Source: Rickettsiella endosymbiont of Aleochara curtula (GTDB taxonomy: Bacteria; Pseudomonadota; Gammaproteobacteria; Diplorickettsiales; Diplorickettsiaceae). From it: a stretch of DNA of 64,000 nt. The notes beneath the pieces were generated by a model. That model had not been told where the DNA came from. It saw only the letters and a program-made list of their open reading frames with translations, and searched no databases. Location of the stretch: positions 1,490,001-1,554,000 of the forward strand of contig NZ_OZ034990.1 of assembly GCF_964030935.1 (NCBI RefSeq), given 5' to 3'. Of the stretch, positions 28,688-39,434 are shown one piece after another. The stretch's first letter is position 1. Each line of letters opens with the position of its first letter. The position numbers and the translations under genes were made by a program.

Positions 28688-29461
28688 ATGCGTAAGCAAT
28701 ATATCATCGGCAATTGGAAGATGCACGGCAACAAAGCTTCCGTTGCTGAATTATTAAATAACATTAAGAATTTTGAGCAAAAAGAAAAATCTAATGTAAA
28801 GATGATAGTCTGTCCTCCTTATGTTTTTCTCGAACAAACCCAGATTTTACTAAAAAACACCCAGCTGCAATGGGGCGGTCAAAACATGGCGGTGGAGCAA
28901 GAAGGTCCTTACACCGGGGAGATCTCGGCGCGCATGTTGTATGAATTTGGTTGTCGATATGTTTTGCTCGGCCACTCAGAACGCCGGCATTTGTTTGCGG
29001 AAACGGATGCACAAATCGCAAAAAAATTTGATTTAGCTATAAAATCGGGCCTTACACCCATCCTTTGTGTCGGAGAGACCTTAGCTGAACGTGAGGCAAA
29101 ACTAACCTACAGCGTATTGCAAACTCAATTAGAAAAAATAGTAGATTATGGTAGCGAAGTTTTTAAACGAGCTATTATCGCCTACGAACCTGTTTGGGCT
29201 ATTGGTACAGGGCTGTCAGCCCAACCCGAGCAAGCGCAAGAGGTGCACCAATTCTTACGTGAACAAATTAAATTTTTGGGCTCGGATCTTGCACAAGAAT
29301 TACCTATCCTGTATGGTGGCAGCGTTAAAGCCAGCAATGCTGAGGCTTTGTTTCGGATGCCCGATATTGACGGCGGCTTGATTGGCGGAGCATCATTAGA
29401 TGCCATAGAGTTTTCACGTATTTATGGAATACTTGCTTCAATAGCATGTGATAAAATTTAA
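28688..29461 (+). CDS. tpiA: Triosephosphate isomerase
   Basis: Interconverts dihydroxyacetone phosphate and glyceraldehyde-3-phosphate. It is 257 residues. The N-terminal GNWKMHG carries the substrate Lys, GHSERR the catalytic His, AYEPVWAIGTG the catalytic Glu, and LYGGSVKASNAE plus GLIGGASLD form the phosphate-binding loops. The gene pair tpiA-secG followed by a tRNA-Leu is a conserved gammaproteobacterial arrangement. Confidence 0.99.
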   Translation: MRKQYIIGNWKMHGNKASVAELLNNIKNFEQKEKSNVKMIVCPPYVFLEQTQILLKNTQLQWGGQNMAVEQEGPYTGEISARMLYEFGCRYVLLGHSERRHLFAETDAQIAKKFDLAIKSGLTPILCVGETLAEREAKLTYSVLQTQLEKIVDYGSEVFKRAIIAYEPVWAIGTGLSAQPEQAQEVHQFLREQIKFLGSDLAQELPILYGGSVKASNAEALFRMPDIDGGLIGGASLDAIEFSRIYGILASIACDKI

Positions 29462-29493
29462 TTTTTAGTATTCTAGTCTAACGCACAAGATTT

Positions 29494-29895
29494 ATGTTAC
29501 AGCAGTTTTTAGTTTTAATGCACGTTATTATTTCAATCGCATTGATTGCTTTGGTTCTAATACAACAAGGTAAAGGTGCTGAATTAGGTGCGACTTTTGG
29601 AAGCGCAGCTTCGCAGACAGTCTTTGGTAGTCAAGGATCAGGTTCCTTTTTACTTAAATTAACCGGTCTACTTGCATTATTATTTTTTGTCACCAGTCTT
29701 AGTTTAGGTTATTTAGCTGGACACACAGTTAGAAAAGACCCCATTCAAAACTTAGCTAGCATGGCTCAGCAATTACCATCCAAAGGTAATAAAACTCATG
29801 ATGTAGAAAATAAAAATTTATCTTTGAATAAAAGTAGAGGAAAAACAACTTTAGACCATCAACAATCGTATCCTCTGCCGTCTGAATTTTCTTAA
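29494..29895 (+). CDS. secG: Protein translocase subunit SecG
   Basis: An accessory membrane subunit of the SecYEG channel, 133 residues. Two helices (about residues 3-23 and 52-73) flank the conserved loop LIQQGKGAELGATFGSAASQTVFGSQGSGSFL. The C-terminal 55 residues are polar and variable. It follows tpiA after 32 bases and is followed at once by tRNA-Leu, the typical order. Confidence 0.97.
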   Translation: MLQQFLVLMHVIISIALIALVLIQQGKGAELGATFGSAASQTVFGSQGSGSFLLKLTGLLALLFFVTSLSLGYLAGHTVRKDPIQNLASMAQQLPSKGNKTHDVENKNLSLNKSRGKTTLDHQQSYPLPSEFS

Positions 29896-29910
29896 TTTAT
29901 TTGTATCGTT

Positions 29911-29995
29911 GCCGAAATGGTGGAATTGGTAGACACGCCGTCTTGAGGGGGCGGTGGCGCAAGCTGTGCCGGTTCGAGTCCGGCTTTCGGCACCA
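29911..29995 (+). tRNA. tRNA-Leu (anticodon GAG)
   Basis: An 85-base class II tRNA. The acceptor stem GCCGAAA (29911-29917) pairs with TTTCGGC (29985-29991), the discriminator is A and CCA is encoded. The anticodon loop TTGAGGG holds GAG at 29945-29947, closed by CCGTC/GGCGG. A long variable arm and a T loop (GGTTCGAGTCC) are present. Confidence 0.97.
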
Positions 29996-30003
29996 ACTGT
30001 TTG

Positions 30004-30037
30004 TTATACTCACAGCAATGTAAAATGCGAAGAGTAT
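30004..30037 (-). repeat. Intergenic repeat family B, minimal copy
   Basis: On the minus strand it starts ATACTCTTCGCA and ends ATTGCTGTGAGTATAA. It is the two ends of family B with the middle deleted, and ATACTC/GAGTAT form its inverted termini. It sits nine bases after the tRNA. Confidence 0.6.
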
Positions 30038-30041
30038 TTTT

Positions 30042-30075
30042 ACACTTCAAGCTACTAGTCGATATCTTGAAGTGT
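30042..30075 (+). terminator. Hairpin downstream of tRNA-Leu
   Basis: ACACTTCAAG (30042-30051) and CTTGAAGTGT (30066-30075) form a 10-base perfect stem with a 14-base loop. A T6 tract begins about 10 bases later. It is the likely end of the tpiA-secG-tRNA transcript. Confidence 0.55.
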
Positions 30076-30109
30076 TTATCTCAGTTTTTTGTTCTTCCTA
30101 AAAGCATTT

Positions 30110-30586
30110 TTATTTAACTTCTTCTGGTAACACAGAAGAATGATGTGATGAAATCAACCATTTGTGCCCATCCCAACGATAGGTGAATGTATAACGTGCA
30201 TGAACCTTTTTTCCACCTTTTAAAGTAAATGTATATAAACCGGTATCAATTGCTTTGTTACATCCTATCTTTATGGTGCGTGAATCGATTTTGCCCACCG
30301 GATGTTTACTTAAAAAGTCTTTAAAATAAGCTATCCGTTCAGCACTATTCACTCTGGGTTTGTTAGCAATTGTTGCCAATAATATCGCGTTATCCGTGTA
30401 ATTAGCATTTACTCTAACAGGATTTCTGCTTTTAAGAGAGGCGTTCCAGCGATCAAATAGTGCGGCAATCTCTTGTTCGTTAGTTTTAACACACGCTATA
30501 TGGTTACTTGAGCTCATCGCCATGATAGCGGGGGTTGATAATAAACTGCTTAATAAAACAGCTGTAATGATAGTTTTTTTACGCAT
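30110..30586 (-). CDS. Secreted NTF2-like protein (SgcJ/EcaC, DUF4440 type)
   Basis: A 158-residue protein with a clear signal peptide (MRKKTIITAVLLSSLLSTPAIMA). The mature part has the NTF2-like cone fold pattern: EIAALFDRWNASLKSRNPVRVNANYTDNAILL at the start and YTFTYRWDGHKWLISSHHSS at the end. This superfamily includes SgcJ/EcaC and CaMKII-association-type domains; members bind small ligands or act in unknown envelope functions. It should be periplasmic. It stands alone between two family B repeats. Confidence 0.8.
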   Translation of the reverse strand: MRKKTIITAVLLSSLLSTPAIMAMSSSNHIACVKTNEQEIAALFDRWNASLKSRNPVRVNANYTDNAILLATIANKPRVNSAERIAYFKDFLSKHPVGKIDSRTIKIGCNKAIDTGLYTFTLKGGKKVHARYTFTYRWDGHKWLISSHHSSVLPEEVK

Positions 30587-30652
30587 AGAAAATCCTTAAA
30601 AAATTAGAACTTAATACCAATAATAGTAGGTTAGTTATCTGATGTCTGCAAT

Positions 30653-30743
30653 TATACTCTTCGTGCTTGAATTGTTGCCAGTGTTGCCATTTAATTCTCA
30701 ATCCTTTCGCGGGACTTGCTAAAAATCTAATTGCAGTGAGTAT
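30653..30743 (+). repeat. Intergenic repeat family B, copy 3
   Basis: A 91-base copy from TATACTCTTCGTGCTTGAA to GCAGTGAGTATG. The middle (AATTCTCAATCCTTT) matches AATTCGCAATCCTCA of the copy at 20574, and the tail CGCGGGACTTGCTAAAAATC matches both other long copies. It ends 3 bases before the dapD stop. Confidence 0.75.
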
Positions 30744-30746
30744 GCA

Positions 30747-31571
30747 TTAACTATCTCTAAGTAATTCATTAATCGCAACTTTGGTTCGAGTTCGGTCGTC
30801 GATTTGTTTGATAATGACCGCACAGTTGAGATGACAATGCCCTGTTTTAGAGGGCATACTGCCTGCGAGTACTACTGAACCTGCAGGTACGCGACCATAC
30901 ACCACTTCATCGGTTTTACGATTATAAATAGGCGTATTACTCCCTATAAAAACTCCCATACCAATGACACTATTTTCTTCAACTACTACGCCTTCTACCA
31001 CCTCTGAGCGCGCGCCTATAAAACAGTTATCTTCAATAATGGTTGGCTTGGCTTGTAACGGCTCGAGTACACCACCAATGCCTACACCGCCAGATAAATG
31101 TACATTTTTACCAATTTGTGCACAGGAACCCACCGTCGCCCAAGTATCTATCATAGTTCCTTCGTCAATATACGCGCCTATGTTAACGAATGAGGGCATA
31201 AATATCGTATTTTTTGCTACGAAGGAACCTTGGCGAATGCAAGCATTGGGTACAATACGTGGTGAACCATCTCTTGCAAAATCTTCGGCATTATAATGAG
31301 CATACTTTAATGGGATTTTGTCAAAATAATGCGTATATCCCGCATCAAATAATTTATTGGTATGAATTCGAAAGGACAATAAAATAGCTTGTTTTAACCA
31401 TTCATGGACCTTCCAAGCATCGTTTATTTTTTCGGCAACGCGTAGTTTTCCTTGATCGAGTAATTCAATTGCTTCTAAAATTGCTGATTTACTAGAGTTA
31501 TCTATAGTCTCAGCATTAATCTCGTTGATATGTGGGTAAGCTTTTTCGATAATCGTTTTTAATGGTGTCAT
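30747..31571 (-). CDS. dapD: Tetrahydrodipicolinate N-succinyltransferase
   Basis: Catalyses the succinyl-CoA step of lysine and diaminopimelate synthesis. The 274 residues equal E. coli DapD. The N-terminal helical domain ([14 protein letters not shown]) is followed by left-handed beta-helix hexapeptides ([40 protein letters not shown]) and the CoA-binding tail. It keeps the cell able to make peptidoglycan precursors. No dap neighbours are nearby. Confidence 0.98.
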   Translation of the reverse strand: MTPLKTIIEKAYPHINEINAETIDNSSKSAILEAIELLDQGKLRVAEKINDAWKVHEWLKQAILLSFRIHTNKLFDAGYTHYFDKIPLKYAHYNAEDFARDGSPRIVPNACIRQGSFVAKNTIFMPSFVNIGAYIDEGTMIDTWATVGSCAQIGKNVHLSGGVGIGGVLEPLQAKPTIIEDNCFIGARSEVVEGVVVEENSVIGMGVFIGSNTPIYNRKTDEVVYGRVPAGSVVLAGSMPSKTGHCHLNCAVIIKQIDDRTRTKVAINELLRDS

Positions 31572-31603
31572 GGAGGAGAACTCATTTGGGTTTAAAAAAA
31601 TAA

Positions 31604-34600
31604 TTACTCGGCTATAGTGACTGTTTCAGTTTTACCTTCAAGTTCATTAAGGTTATCAGGACTCAGTTTAGAATGATAAATCAAAGTATAGACTACCGGC
31701 AAAATAAATAAGGTAAAAAGTGTACCGATAGACATTCCTCCCAAAATAACCCAAGCTAATTGGTTGCGTGCATGTGCCCCTGGACCGTTGGCCAATGCCA
31801 ATGGAACGGCTGCTAACAACATGGTTGCTGTGGTCATGAAAATAGGACGTAAACGTAATGCAGCGGCTTCAATGACGGCTTCTTGTACAGAAATATGCAG
31901 ATTTTTTTGTAATTGTCTGGCGAATTCTACAATTAAGATCCCATGTTTAGTAATCAGCCCAATTAAGGTAATTAATCCAATTTGTGTGTAAATATTTAAA
32001 CTTCCACCCACACAATACAGTGCAAATAGTGCCCCGGTTAAGGATAAAGGGACAGCAATAAGGATAATAAAGGGCGCACGAAAGCTTTCAAATTGCGCAG
32101 CAAGAACAAGAAAAATAAATAACAATGCAAACAAAAAGGTTTGTTGCATATTATTTCCGCCTTGTATGAATTGACGCGTTTCTCCTGAAAAATCAATTTG
32201 CACGTTATGAGGAAGAATTTTATTCGTTAATTGTGTTAAATACTTAACAGCATCACCGATGGTATAACCAGGAGTAAGATTAGCACTAAAAGTAACAGCG
32301 CGTAATTGCTGAAAATGATTAAGGCTTAAAGGCGTAAATGAATTTTGTACATTGACGAAATTAGCTAGAGGAATCAGTTTGTTATTTTCGCCGCGCACAT
32401 TAATCAGTTTTAGCTGCTGGTCAGTCGTCATATAATTTCTATTGAGTTGTGGGATCACTTGATAACTACGACCATCCCAATTAACCAGACTTGCTTGTGG
32501 TGCGCCGATGAGACTATTCAAGCTATTCGCGATGTCACTCATACTAATGCCTAGTGAATTAGCTTTATCTCTATCAATATTAATTTGGATTTGATTAGCA
32601 TCAATTTTGAGATCGGATTGTAGACCTAAAATATGTGGATTATTTTGTGTAATGGCTAACTGTAATTTTTTGCTAAATTGATTCAAGACCTCATAGCTGT
32701 CAGTACTTTTAAGAACAAACATAAGCGGGGCATGCCCAGTAGCGCCAGGCAGTGCATGCGGGCTAAATGGAAATGCTTGTAGACCAGTAATTCCCCAAAA
32801 TCGCTTAAATAAAGTTTGAATAATATCGGTAGTTGTTTTATTTCGTTCTTGCCAGGGCTTTAAAATTAAAAAAGAGAGCGCGTTATTGGTGATAGGCATT
32901 CCTATTAAAGTAATATATGTCTCTATCTCGGGAGTGGATTTATAGATTGCTTGAATTTTTGCCATATACTTTTCCATATAGGCTAGGTTAGCCGACGTCG
33001 GTCCAGTTGCGGCACTGATAATAAGACCTTGATCTTCTTGTGGTGCCAACTCGCTAGGTAAGATTTTAAATAATCCAAAACACACAAAATAAATCGTCAG
33101 GCCGATAGCTAACATAATTTTTCGATGGCTTATTGCCAGAAGTAAATATTTTTTATAAGCAGCTATCGCTACATGAAAAAAATGATCGACTTTTAGGCTA
33201 AAGCGTGAGGATTGCTGTTCTTGTTTTAAAAGCTTAGCGCACATCATCGGTGAAAGTGTTAAAGCAATGAAGCCTGAAATAATAACTGCTGCCGCCAAAG
33301 TAAAAGCAAATTCACGAAATAGTAAACCGGTCATATCGTTGATAAAACCAATCGGTGTATAAACAGCAGCTAAGGTTAATGTCATGGCAATGATGGCGAA
33401 TCCAATTTCTTTAGTGCCGATAATGGCGGCGTTTTCCGGCGTTTTTCCTAAACCGATATGACGATGGATATTTTCTAACACTACAATCGCATCATCGACG
33501 ACTAAACCAATACCCAACACCCAGGCTAAAAACGTTAATACATTTAATGTATAACCTAAGGCCAGCATGGCAGCGCATACGCCCATTAAGGATAAAGGAA
33601 TGGTGACAAACGGAATTAAACCCGCACGAAAATTAGCTAGGAATAAAAAGATGATGGTAAATACAAATAGACACGCTTCAAAAATAGTCTTTTTTACATC
33701 ATGTAAGGACGCAGCAATAAATTTTGCAGCATTCCAGACTAAATGAATTTTTATATCTCCCGGAGCCGCTTTCTCTAATTCGGGTAACACCGCTATGACT
33801 GCCTTGGAAACGTCTAAAGGATTAGCGGTACTAAGAGATACGATACCCATAATGACTGATTTTTTGTTGCCATTAACCGTGGCACTGCTATCGTCCGACT
33901 CTACACCGAGTACCGCATGGCCCACATCCGATAAACGTACTAAATAATTATTTTGCTTATGAATAACTAAATGATTTAATTCGGCTGCTGTATGTATATC
34001 GGTATTGGTGTTGATATTAATGATTTGATTGGGAGTAATCAGTGACCCAGAGGCTGATTGAATATTATTTTGCTGTAGGGCTGTCATAATGTCGCTAGCA
34101 GTTATTTGATGAGCAGCCATTTTTATCGGGTCAAGCCAAATCCGTAAAGCATACTGATTGTCACCAAATATTTGTGCTTGGCTAACGCCAGGAATAGTTT
34201 GTAAATGTGGTTGGATAACTCGAATGAGGTAATCTGTAATTGCAGGAGGACTTAGTGTGTTACTAGAAAATGAAATGAAAAGCGTTGGATCTGCGTCCGG
34301 ATCTTTGGTATTAATAACCGGATCTAAAACTGCTTTAGGTAATTGTTTGCGTACAGACGCAATTGCGTTACTGACATTGGTCATAGCTTTGGTTAGATCA
34401 TAACCTAGCTTAAATTGTAAAGTGATCCGGCTAGTACTTTGCTTGCTTGAGGAATGCATCAGATCGATGCCTTCAATACCGCCTAAAGCATTTTCTAGGG
34501 GCGTAGTAACAAAACTTTCCATTAAATGTGCAGGTGCGCCCGGATAACTGGTTTGTATGTTAATGACAGAAGGAGATATGGAAGGATATAAGCGTATCGG

Positions 34601-34696
34601 TAAGGATAAAAATGCCTTAACTCCGACTAGCAAAATGAACAAGCTTAAAACAATACTTAATACGGGTTTGCGGATAAACAGCTCAGTGAATTGCAT
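31604..34696 (-). CDS. RND efflux pump, inner-membrane transporter
   Basis: A 1030-residue proton-driven exporter of the AcrB/MexB-type (HAE1) group. ATG 34696 gives [19 protein letters not shown], the usual N terminus; five codons before it overlap the adaptor gene. Two repeated halves each have one helix, a large periplasmic loop and a six-helix bundle. The proton-relay segment around [20 protein letters not shown] has the two aspartates of helix 4. It pairs with the adaptor gene upstream. No outer-membrane TolC-type gene or local regulator is in the window. Substrates are unknown. Confidence 0.95.
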   Translation of the reverse strand: MQFTELFIRKPVLSIVLSLFILLVGVKAFLSLPIRLYPSISPSVINIQTSYPGAPAHLMESFVTTPLENALGGIEGIDLMHSSSKQSTSRITLQFKLGYDLTKAMTNVSNAIASVRKQLPKAVLDPVINTKDPDADPTLFISFSSNTLSPPAITDYLIRVIQPHLQTIPGVSQAQIFGDNQYALRIWLDPIKMAAHQITASDIMTALQQNNIQSASGSLITPNQIININTNTDIHTAAELNHLVIHKQNNYLVRLSDVGHAVLGVESDDSSATVNGNKKSVIMGIVSLSTANPLDVSKAVIAVLPELEKAAPGDIKIHLVWNAAKFIAASLHDVKKTIFEACLFVFTIIFLFLANFRAGLIPFVTIPLSLMGVCAAMLALGYTLNVLTFLAWVLGIGLVVDDAIVVLENIHRHIGLGKTPENAAIIGTKEIGFAIIAMTLTLAAVYTPIGFINDMTGLLFREFAFTLAAAVIISGFIALTLSPMMCAKLLKQEQQSSRFSLKVDHFFHVAIAAYKKYLLLAISHRKIMLAIGLTIYFVCFGLFKILPSELAPQEDQGLIISAATGPTSANLAYMEKYMAKIQAIYKSTPEIETYITLIGMPITNNALSFLILKPWQERNKTTTDIIQTLFKRFWGITGLQAFPFSPHALPGATGHAPLMFVLKSTDSYEVLNQFSKKLQLAITQNNPHILGLQSDLKIDANQIQINIDRDKANSLGISMSDIANSLNSLIGAPQASLVNWDGRSYQVIPQLNRNYMTTDQQLKLINVRGENNKLIPLANFVNVQNSFTPLSLNHFQQLRAVTFSANLTPGYTIGDAVKYLTQLTNKILPHNVQIDFSGETRQFIQGGNNMQQTFLFALLFIFLVLAAQFESFRAPFIILIAVPLSLTGALFALYCVGGSLNIYTQIGLITLIGLITKHGILIVEFARQLQKNLHISVQEAVIEAAALRLRPIFMTTATMLLAAVPLALANGPGAHARNQLAWVILGGMSIGTLFTLFILPVVYTLIYHSKLSPDNLNELEGKTETVTIAE

Positions 34697-34700
34697 CGGT

Positions 34701-35735
34701 TTACTTCTCAACTATCACGACTGAATTTCCCTCTACTTTAAAACCGCCCACGCTAATAATTTGATCTCCCGGATGAATAGCACTGCTCACCAACCCTATT
34801 TTTCCATCCTCATGAAAACGAATCTTGACGGGTGTTTTAATCGCTTTATGCTGAATGATGCGATACACAAAGCTGCCGTTATCATCGGTATTGACTGCGG
34901 TTTCTGGGACGATAATCAATGTTTGGGGTGAACCGATTTCAATTTTGATATCAACAAAAGCACCGGGGAGTAATGCTTGGTCGGGATTATTAAGACTGGC
35001 GCGCACTCCTAAACTACGTGTGTCATTATCAATGTGTGAATCTATTGCATAAATAGTGCCAACAAATGTCTTGTTTGGGTAAGCACTCGCATGAATCAAT
35101 ATCTTGCTACCAATAATTACTTTGCTTGCTTCAGTTCCAGGTATATTAAAATTTACCAATAAGGGATTAATGGCCTCCAAGTTGGTAATAGGCGTACTCG
35201 GATCAATAATATCCCCTAAATTGACCTGACGGAGACCTAATCGTCCACTGAACGGCGCGCGTAGGAGTGTTTGATCGAAAGCGGCTTGACTTTGCGCTTG
35301 TTTGGCGAGATCTACTTGATAAGTTGCCGAAATTTTATCTAGGTCTGCTTTTGCAAATACCTTCTTTTTATACAAGGTTAAACCACGCTCATAGTCGGCT
35401 TTACTTAATTGTGTTTGCGCTTTAGCGGCAGCTAACTGAGCGCTTAAAATATCCGGATTAAGTTGTAGTAAAGGGGCTCCGACTTTAACATTTTCACCTG
35501 AACGGAAAAAAATGCCGGTAATGCGGCCAGATGTTTCCGCCTTGATGACGGTGCCTTGGCTGGCAGATAGACTCCCAACAGCCTCTAGCGTTTTTTGCCA
35601 AGATCCTAGGCATGCAGGAACAGCTTCCACCATTACTGGAGACGTGAGTTGAGGGCCTTTTTTATTATAAAAGGCGATGCTAATAGCGCTTGCAGCTATT
35701 AATATACTTAGAAGAACAGCGTAAACTAAGCGCAT
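34701..35735 (-). CDS. RND efflux periplasmic adaptor (membrane fusion protein)
   Basis: A 344-residue HlyD/AcrA-family adaptor. One N-terminal helix (about residues 4-24) anchors it. The barrel-sandwich hybrid follows (GSLSASQGTVIKAETSGRITGIFFRSGENVKVGAPLLQLN), then a short coiled-coil hairpin with TQLSKADYERGLTLYKKKVFAKADLDKIS, the lipoyl partner half (TLLRAPFSGRLGLRQVNLGDI) and the beta-barrel. It is first in the two-gene operon, with the transporter starting 4 bases after its stop. Confidence 0.95.
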   Translation of the reverse strand: MRLVYAVLLSILIAASAISIAFYNKKGPQLTSPVMVEAVPACLGSWQKTLEAVGSLSASQGTVIKAETSGRITGIFFRSGENVKVGAPLLQLNPDILSAQLAAAKAQTQLSKADYERGLTLYKKKVFAKADLDKISATYQVDLAKQAQSQAAFDQTLLRAPFSGRLGLRQVNLGDIIDPSTPITNLEAINPLLVNFNIPGTEASKVIIGSKILIHASAYPNKTFVGTIYAIDSHIDNDTRSLGVRASLNNPDQALLPGAFVDIKIEIGSPQTLIIVPETAVNTDDNGSFVYRIIQHKAIKTPVKIRFHEDGKIGLVSSAIHPGDQIISVGGFKVEGNSVVIVEK

Positions 35736-35868
35736 ATTGTTATTTTCTTTATTTTTTGACGCTTTTATTTCAGTAAAAATACTGTGGACTAAGGACTATA
35801 TAGGCTCAATAGCTCGAAATCAACCAAGCTACTTTGGAGTGGTAAATGCCAATGGGGGGGCTTCTATA

Positions 35869-36645
35869 CTAGATGACGTTTTGTTCTTCAGTGCGTTTGG
35901 TTAATACTTCATAACCGGTTTCAGTAACCAGTAATGTATGTTCCCATTGCGCCGATAAGCTATGATCTTTGGTCACGACTGTCCATTGATCCGGCATGAG
36001 TTTAGTAAAACGTTTGCCGGCATTGATCATAGGTTCTATCGTGAAAGTCATGCCAGGAATTAATTGAATCCCAGTGCCGCTTCGGCCATAGTGTAGTATC
36101 TGTAGATCTTCGTGAAACAATCGACCGATACCATGGCCACAATATTCTCGCACTACGGAAAATCCCTCTGATTCCGCGTACGCTTGTATGCACGCGCCTA
36201 TATCACCCAAATAGGTACCAGGCTTGACCAAACGTATGGATTTATACAAACATTCTTGAGTAATTCTAGATAAACGTTGTGCCAATATCGAAGGTTTACC
36301 AACAAAAAACATTTTACTCGTGTCGCCATGGTAACCGTCTTTAATAACAGTGATGTCAATATTAATCAGGTCCCCGTCTTTTAAGACGCGATCGCTGGGA
36401 ATGCCGTGGCAGACTTGGTGATTAATAGATGTACAAATAGATTTCGGAAAACCACGATAATTTAAGGGGGCAGGAATTGCCTGTTGTTCATTGACGATAT
36501 AATTGTGACAGATTTTATCGAGTTGATTGGTGGTAATATCCATTTTCACATGCGGCGCAATCATTTCTAAAACTTCTGCCGCTAAGCGCCCGGCAATACG
36601 CATTTTGTCGATTTCTTGCGGAGTTTTTATAATAATGGGTGACAT
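35869..36645 (-). CDS. map: Methionine aminopeptidase type I
   Basis: Removes the initiator Met from new proteins. It is 258 residues. Metal ligands are visible: two Asp in INIDITVIKDGYHGDTSKMF, His in GHGIGRLFHED, Glu in FTIEPMINAG and Glu in QWEHTLLVTETGYEVLT; the substrate His is in CHGIPSDRVLKDGD. It starts 20 bases after the stop of secA on the same strand and may be co-transcribed with it. Confidence 0.98.
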   Translation of the reverse strand: MSPIIIKTPQEIDKMRIAGRLAAEVLEMIAPHVKMDITTNQLDKICHNYIVNEQQAIPAPLNYRGFPKSICTSINHQVCHGIPSDRVLKDGDLINIDITVIKDGYHGDTSKMFFVGKPSILAQRLSRITQECLYKSIRLVKPGTYLGDIGACIQAYAESEGFSVVREYCGHGIGRLFHEDLQILHYGRSGTGIQLIPGMTFTIEPMINAGKRFTKLMPDQWTVVTKDHSLSAQWEHTLLVTETGYEVLTKRTEEQNVI

Positions 36646-36664
36646 AATAAATGGATTTTATAAA

Positions 36665-39373
36665 TTAATTGATTTGACCATGACAATGTTTATATTTTTT
36701 TCCAGAACCGCATGGACAAGGATCATTGCGTCCGGTTTTATTTGAATTTCGTTGCGTACTAAGACGAGCGCTTGCAGTTTCATCAGTCAATGACGCTTCA
36801 TCAGCCGCAAGCAAGTCTTGATGTTGAAAATCCAGTAATTGTGGCATTTGCTGACGTCGTTGCTCTTCTAAGCGTTCGGCATCTTCAGGTGCTCGGATTT
36901 GCAAACAGCAGAGCAAACTAATGACTTGATATTTTAGCTGATCTAAAAGTTCAGCAAATAATAAGAAGGATTCGCGCTTGTATTCTTGTTTCGGATTTTT
37001 TTGTGCATAGCCACGTAGATGTATTCCTTGGCGCAAATGATCCATGGCCGCCAAGTGATCTTTCCATAAGCTATCGAGTGTTTGTAGCATTAAAGTTTTT
37101 TCAACTTGGCGCAGCGTCGGAGAGCCAAATAAATTTTCTTTTTCTGCATAAGCGTTTTGAGCGGCAAGTAATATTTTTTCACGCAGATTTTCTTCAAGAC
37201 AATTAGGATCTTCCAACCATGTGTCTATGGGTAAATCCAAACAAAAATTTTGTTTCAACTCATTTTTTAAGCCCGGTATATCCCATTGTTCTTCTAAACT
37301 TTGCGGTGGAATATAATGTTCTATAGCACTATAGATAACGTCAGCCCATAAATTGTTAATCACCGGTGAAATATCTTCTGTCGCCAATAATTCATTACGT
37401 TGTTCATAAATAACTTTACGTTGTTCATTGGCGACGTTATCAAATTCTAATAATTGTTTGCGCACATCAAAATTACGGCCTTCTACTTTTCGTTGCGCGT
37501 TTTCTATGGCACGCGTTATCCAGCGATGTTCAATGGCTTCACCGGGTTGCATACCAATCTTTTGCATAATCATAGCAACGCGATCCGATGCAAAAATACG
37601 CATTAAATTATCTTGTAAGGATAAATAAAAACGTGAAGAGCCCGGGTCACCCTGTCGTCCAGAACGACCGCGTAATTGATTATCAATACGACGTGATTCA
37701 TGTCGTTCACTACCGATGATATGTAAACCACCAGCGGCAATTACTGCATCATGTTTTTTTTGCCAGTTGAGTTTATGCTGTGCAATTTCTTCTGCCGAGC
37801 TATCACTTGGTAAGACAGCCAGTTCGGTTTTTAAATTACCACCTAAGACAATATCCGTTCCGCGACCCGCCATATTCGTGGCAATGGTTACCGTGCCAGG
37901 GCGACCGGCTTCGGCAATAATTTGGGCTTCTTTTTCATGAAACTTAGCATTAAGCACTTGATGCGTAATATTTTCTTTTTCTAGCAGTTGCGATAAATAT
38001 TCTGATGTTTCTATTGATGCGGTACCGACTAATATCGGTTGCTGACGTGCTTGACACGCTTTAATGTCATCAATGATGGCATTAAATTTTTCATCTTTGG
38101 TCAAATAAATTTGATCGGCTAAATCTTGACGCGAAACCGGTAAATGCGTGGGGATTACCACGACTTCTAAGTTATAAATTTGTTGAAATTCATAGGCTTC
38201 GGTATCGGCGGTGCCGGTCATCCCTGCCAGTTTATGATACAAGCGAAAGTAATTCTGAAACGTAATCGACGCTAAGGTTTGATTTTCGTTTTGAATGTTG
38301 GCTTTTTCTTTGGCTTCAACCGCTTGATGTAAACCATCTGACCAGCGCCGACCCGACATTAAACGGCCGGTGTGTTCATCGACAATAATTACTTGATTAT
38401 TTTGCACAATATAATCGATGTCACGTTGGAATAAATAATGCGCGCGTAATGCCGCGTAAACATGATGCATCAAACCAATATTAGTCAGATGATATAAGTT
38501 TTCGCCTGGATTTAATAAGCCTTGTTTGACTAATAACTCTTCTAGTTTTTGATGTCCTTCTTCGGTTAAATAAGCTTGTTTAGCTTTTTCATCCAGATAA
38601 AAATCGCCGGGACCATCTTCTGCTTTTCTTAAAACCAGCTTAGGTATAATTTGGTTGATCTTGATATAAAGTTCCGAGCTTTCTTCGCTGGCACCAGAAA
38701 TAATTAAGGGAGTACGTGCTTCATCAATCAAGATGGAATCCACTTCATCGACGATGGCAAAATTTAAAATACGTTGTGATTTTTCTGCCAATGAAAAAGC
38801 CATATTATCGCGTAGATAATCGAAACCAAATTCATTATTGGTACCGTAAGTAATATCCGCTGCGTAAGACGCTTGTCGTTGAGGAAGAGGGAGATCAGAA
38901 ACAATCACACCGGTACTTAAGCCTAAAAAAGTATAGACCGGTTTCATCCATTCTGCGTCGCGTTTGGCTAAGTAATCATTGACCGTCACGATGTGCACAC
39001 CTAAACCGCTGAGCGCATTCAGATAAGCAGGTAAGGTAGCGACTAAGGTTTTACCTTCACCGGTGCGCATTTCAGCAATTTTTCCGCTATGTAAAACCAT
39101 GCCACCAATTAGTTGTACATCGAAATGACGCAAACCTAACACACGCGTACTGGCTTCACGCACTACAGCAAAAGCCTCTATTAACAATTCATCTAAAGAG
39201 CAGCCATCTTGTAAGCGGGCTTTGAATTCTGAGGTTTTTGCTTGCAATTGCGCATCAGATAAATTTTGCATGCTGGGTTCTAGCGCATTTATCACAGCAA
39301 CAGTTTTTTCAAATTGTTTTAGTACGCGCTGATTGCGGCTAGGAATAAATTTACTTAAAAGCTTAGAAATCAT
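36665..39373 (-). CDS. secA: Protein translocase ATPase SecA
   Basis: The motor of the Sec export channel, 902 residues. Nucleotide-binding domain 1 has [20 protein letters not shown] (Walker A) and the [19 protein letters not shown] box. The preprotein crosslinking domain, second motor domain ([36 protein letters not shown]) and helical scaffold follow. The C-terminal zinc-binding tail [18 protein letters not shown] binds SecB and lipid. Length and motifs are standard. It is followed by map. Confidence 0.99.
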   Translation of the reverse strand: MISKLLSKFIPSRNQRVLKQFEKTVAVINALEPSMQNLSDAQLQAKTSEFKARLQDGCSLDELLIEAFAVVREASTRVLGLRHFDVQLIGGMVLHSGKIAEMRTGEGKTLVATLPAYLNALSGLGVHIVTVNDYLAKRDAEWMKPVYTFLGLSTGVIVSDLPLPQRQASYAADITYGTNNEFGFDYLRDNMAFSLAEKSQRILNFAIVDEVDSILIDEARTPLIISGASEESSELYIKINQIIPKLVLRKAEDGPGDFYLDEKAKQAYLTEEGHQKLEELLVKQGLLNPGENLYHLTNIGLMHHVYAALRAHYLFQRDIDYIVQNNQVIIVDEHTGRLMSGRRWSDGLHQAVEAKEKANIQNENQTLASITFQNYFRLYHKLAGMTGTADTEAYEFQQIYNLEVVVIPTHLPVSRQDLADQIYLTKDEKFNAIIDDIKACQARQQPILVGTASIETSEYLSQLLEKENITHQVLNAKFHEKEAQIIAEAGRPGTVTIATNMAGRGTDIVLGGNLKTELAVLPSDSSAEEIAQHKLNWQKKHDAVIAAGGLHIIGSERHESRRIDNQLRGRSGRQGDPGSSRFYLSLQDNLMRIFASDRVAMIMQKIGMQPGEAIEHRWITRAIENAQRKVEGRNFDVRKQLLEFDNVANEQRKVIYEQRNELLATEDISPVINNLWADVIYSAIEHYIPPQSLEEQWDIPGLKNELKQNFCLDLPIDTWLEDPNCLEENLREKILLAAQNAYAEKENLFGSPTLRQVEKTLMLQTLDSLWKDHLAAMDHLRQGIHLRGYAQKNPKQEYKRESFLLFAELLDQLKYQVISLLCCLQIRAPEDAERLEEQRRQQMPQLLDFQHQDLLAADEASLTDETASARLSTQRNSNKTGRNDPCPCGSGKKYKHCHGQIN

Positions 39374-39434
39374 AAATATAAAAAACTCTCAGTGTGCTTT
39401 ACGCAACAAAAGCCCAGAAAATGTGCTTACTGTA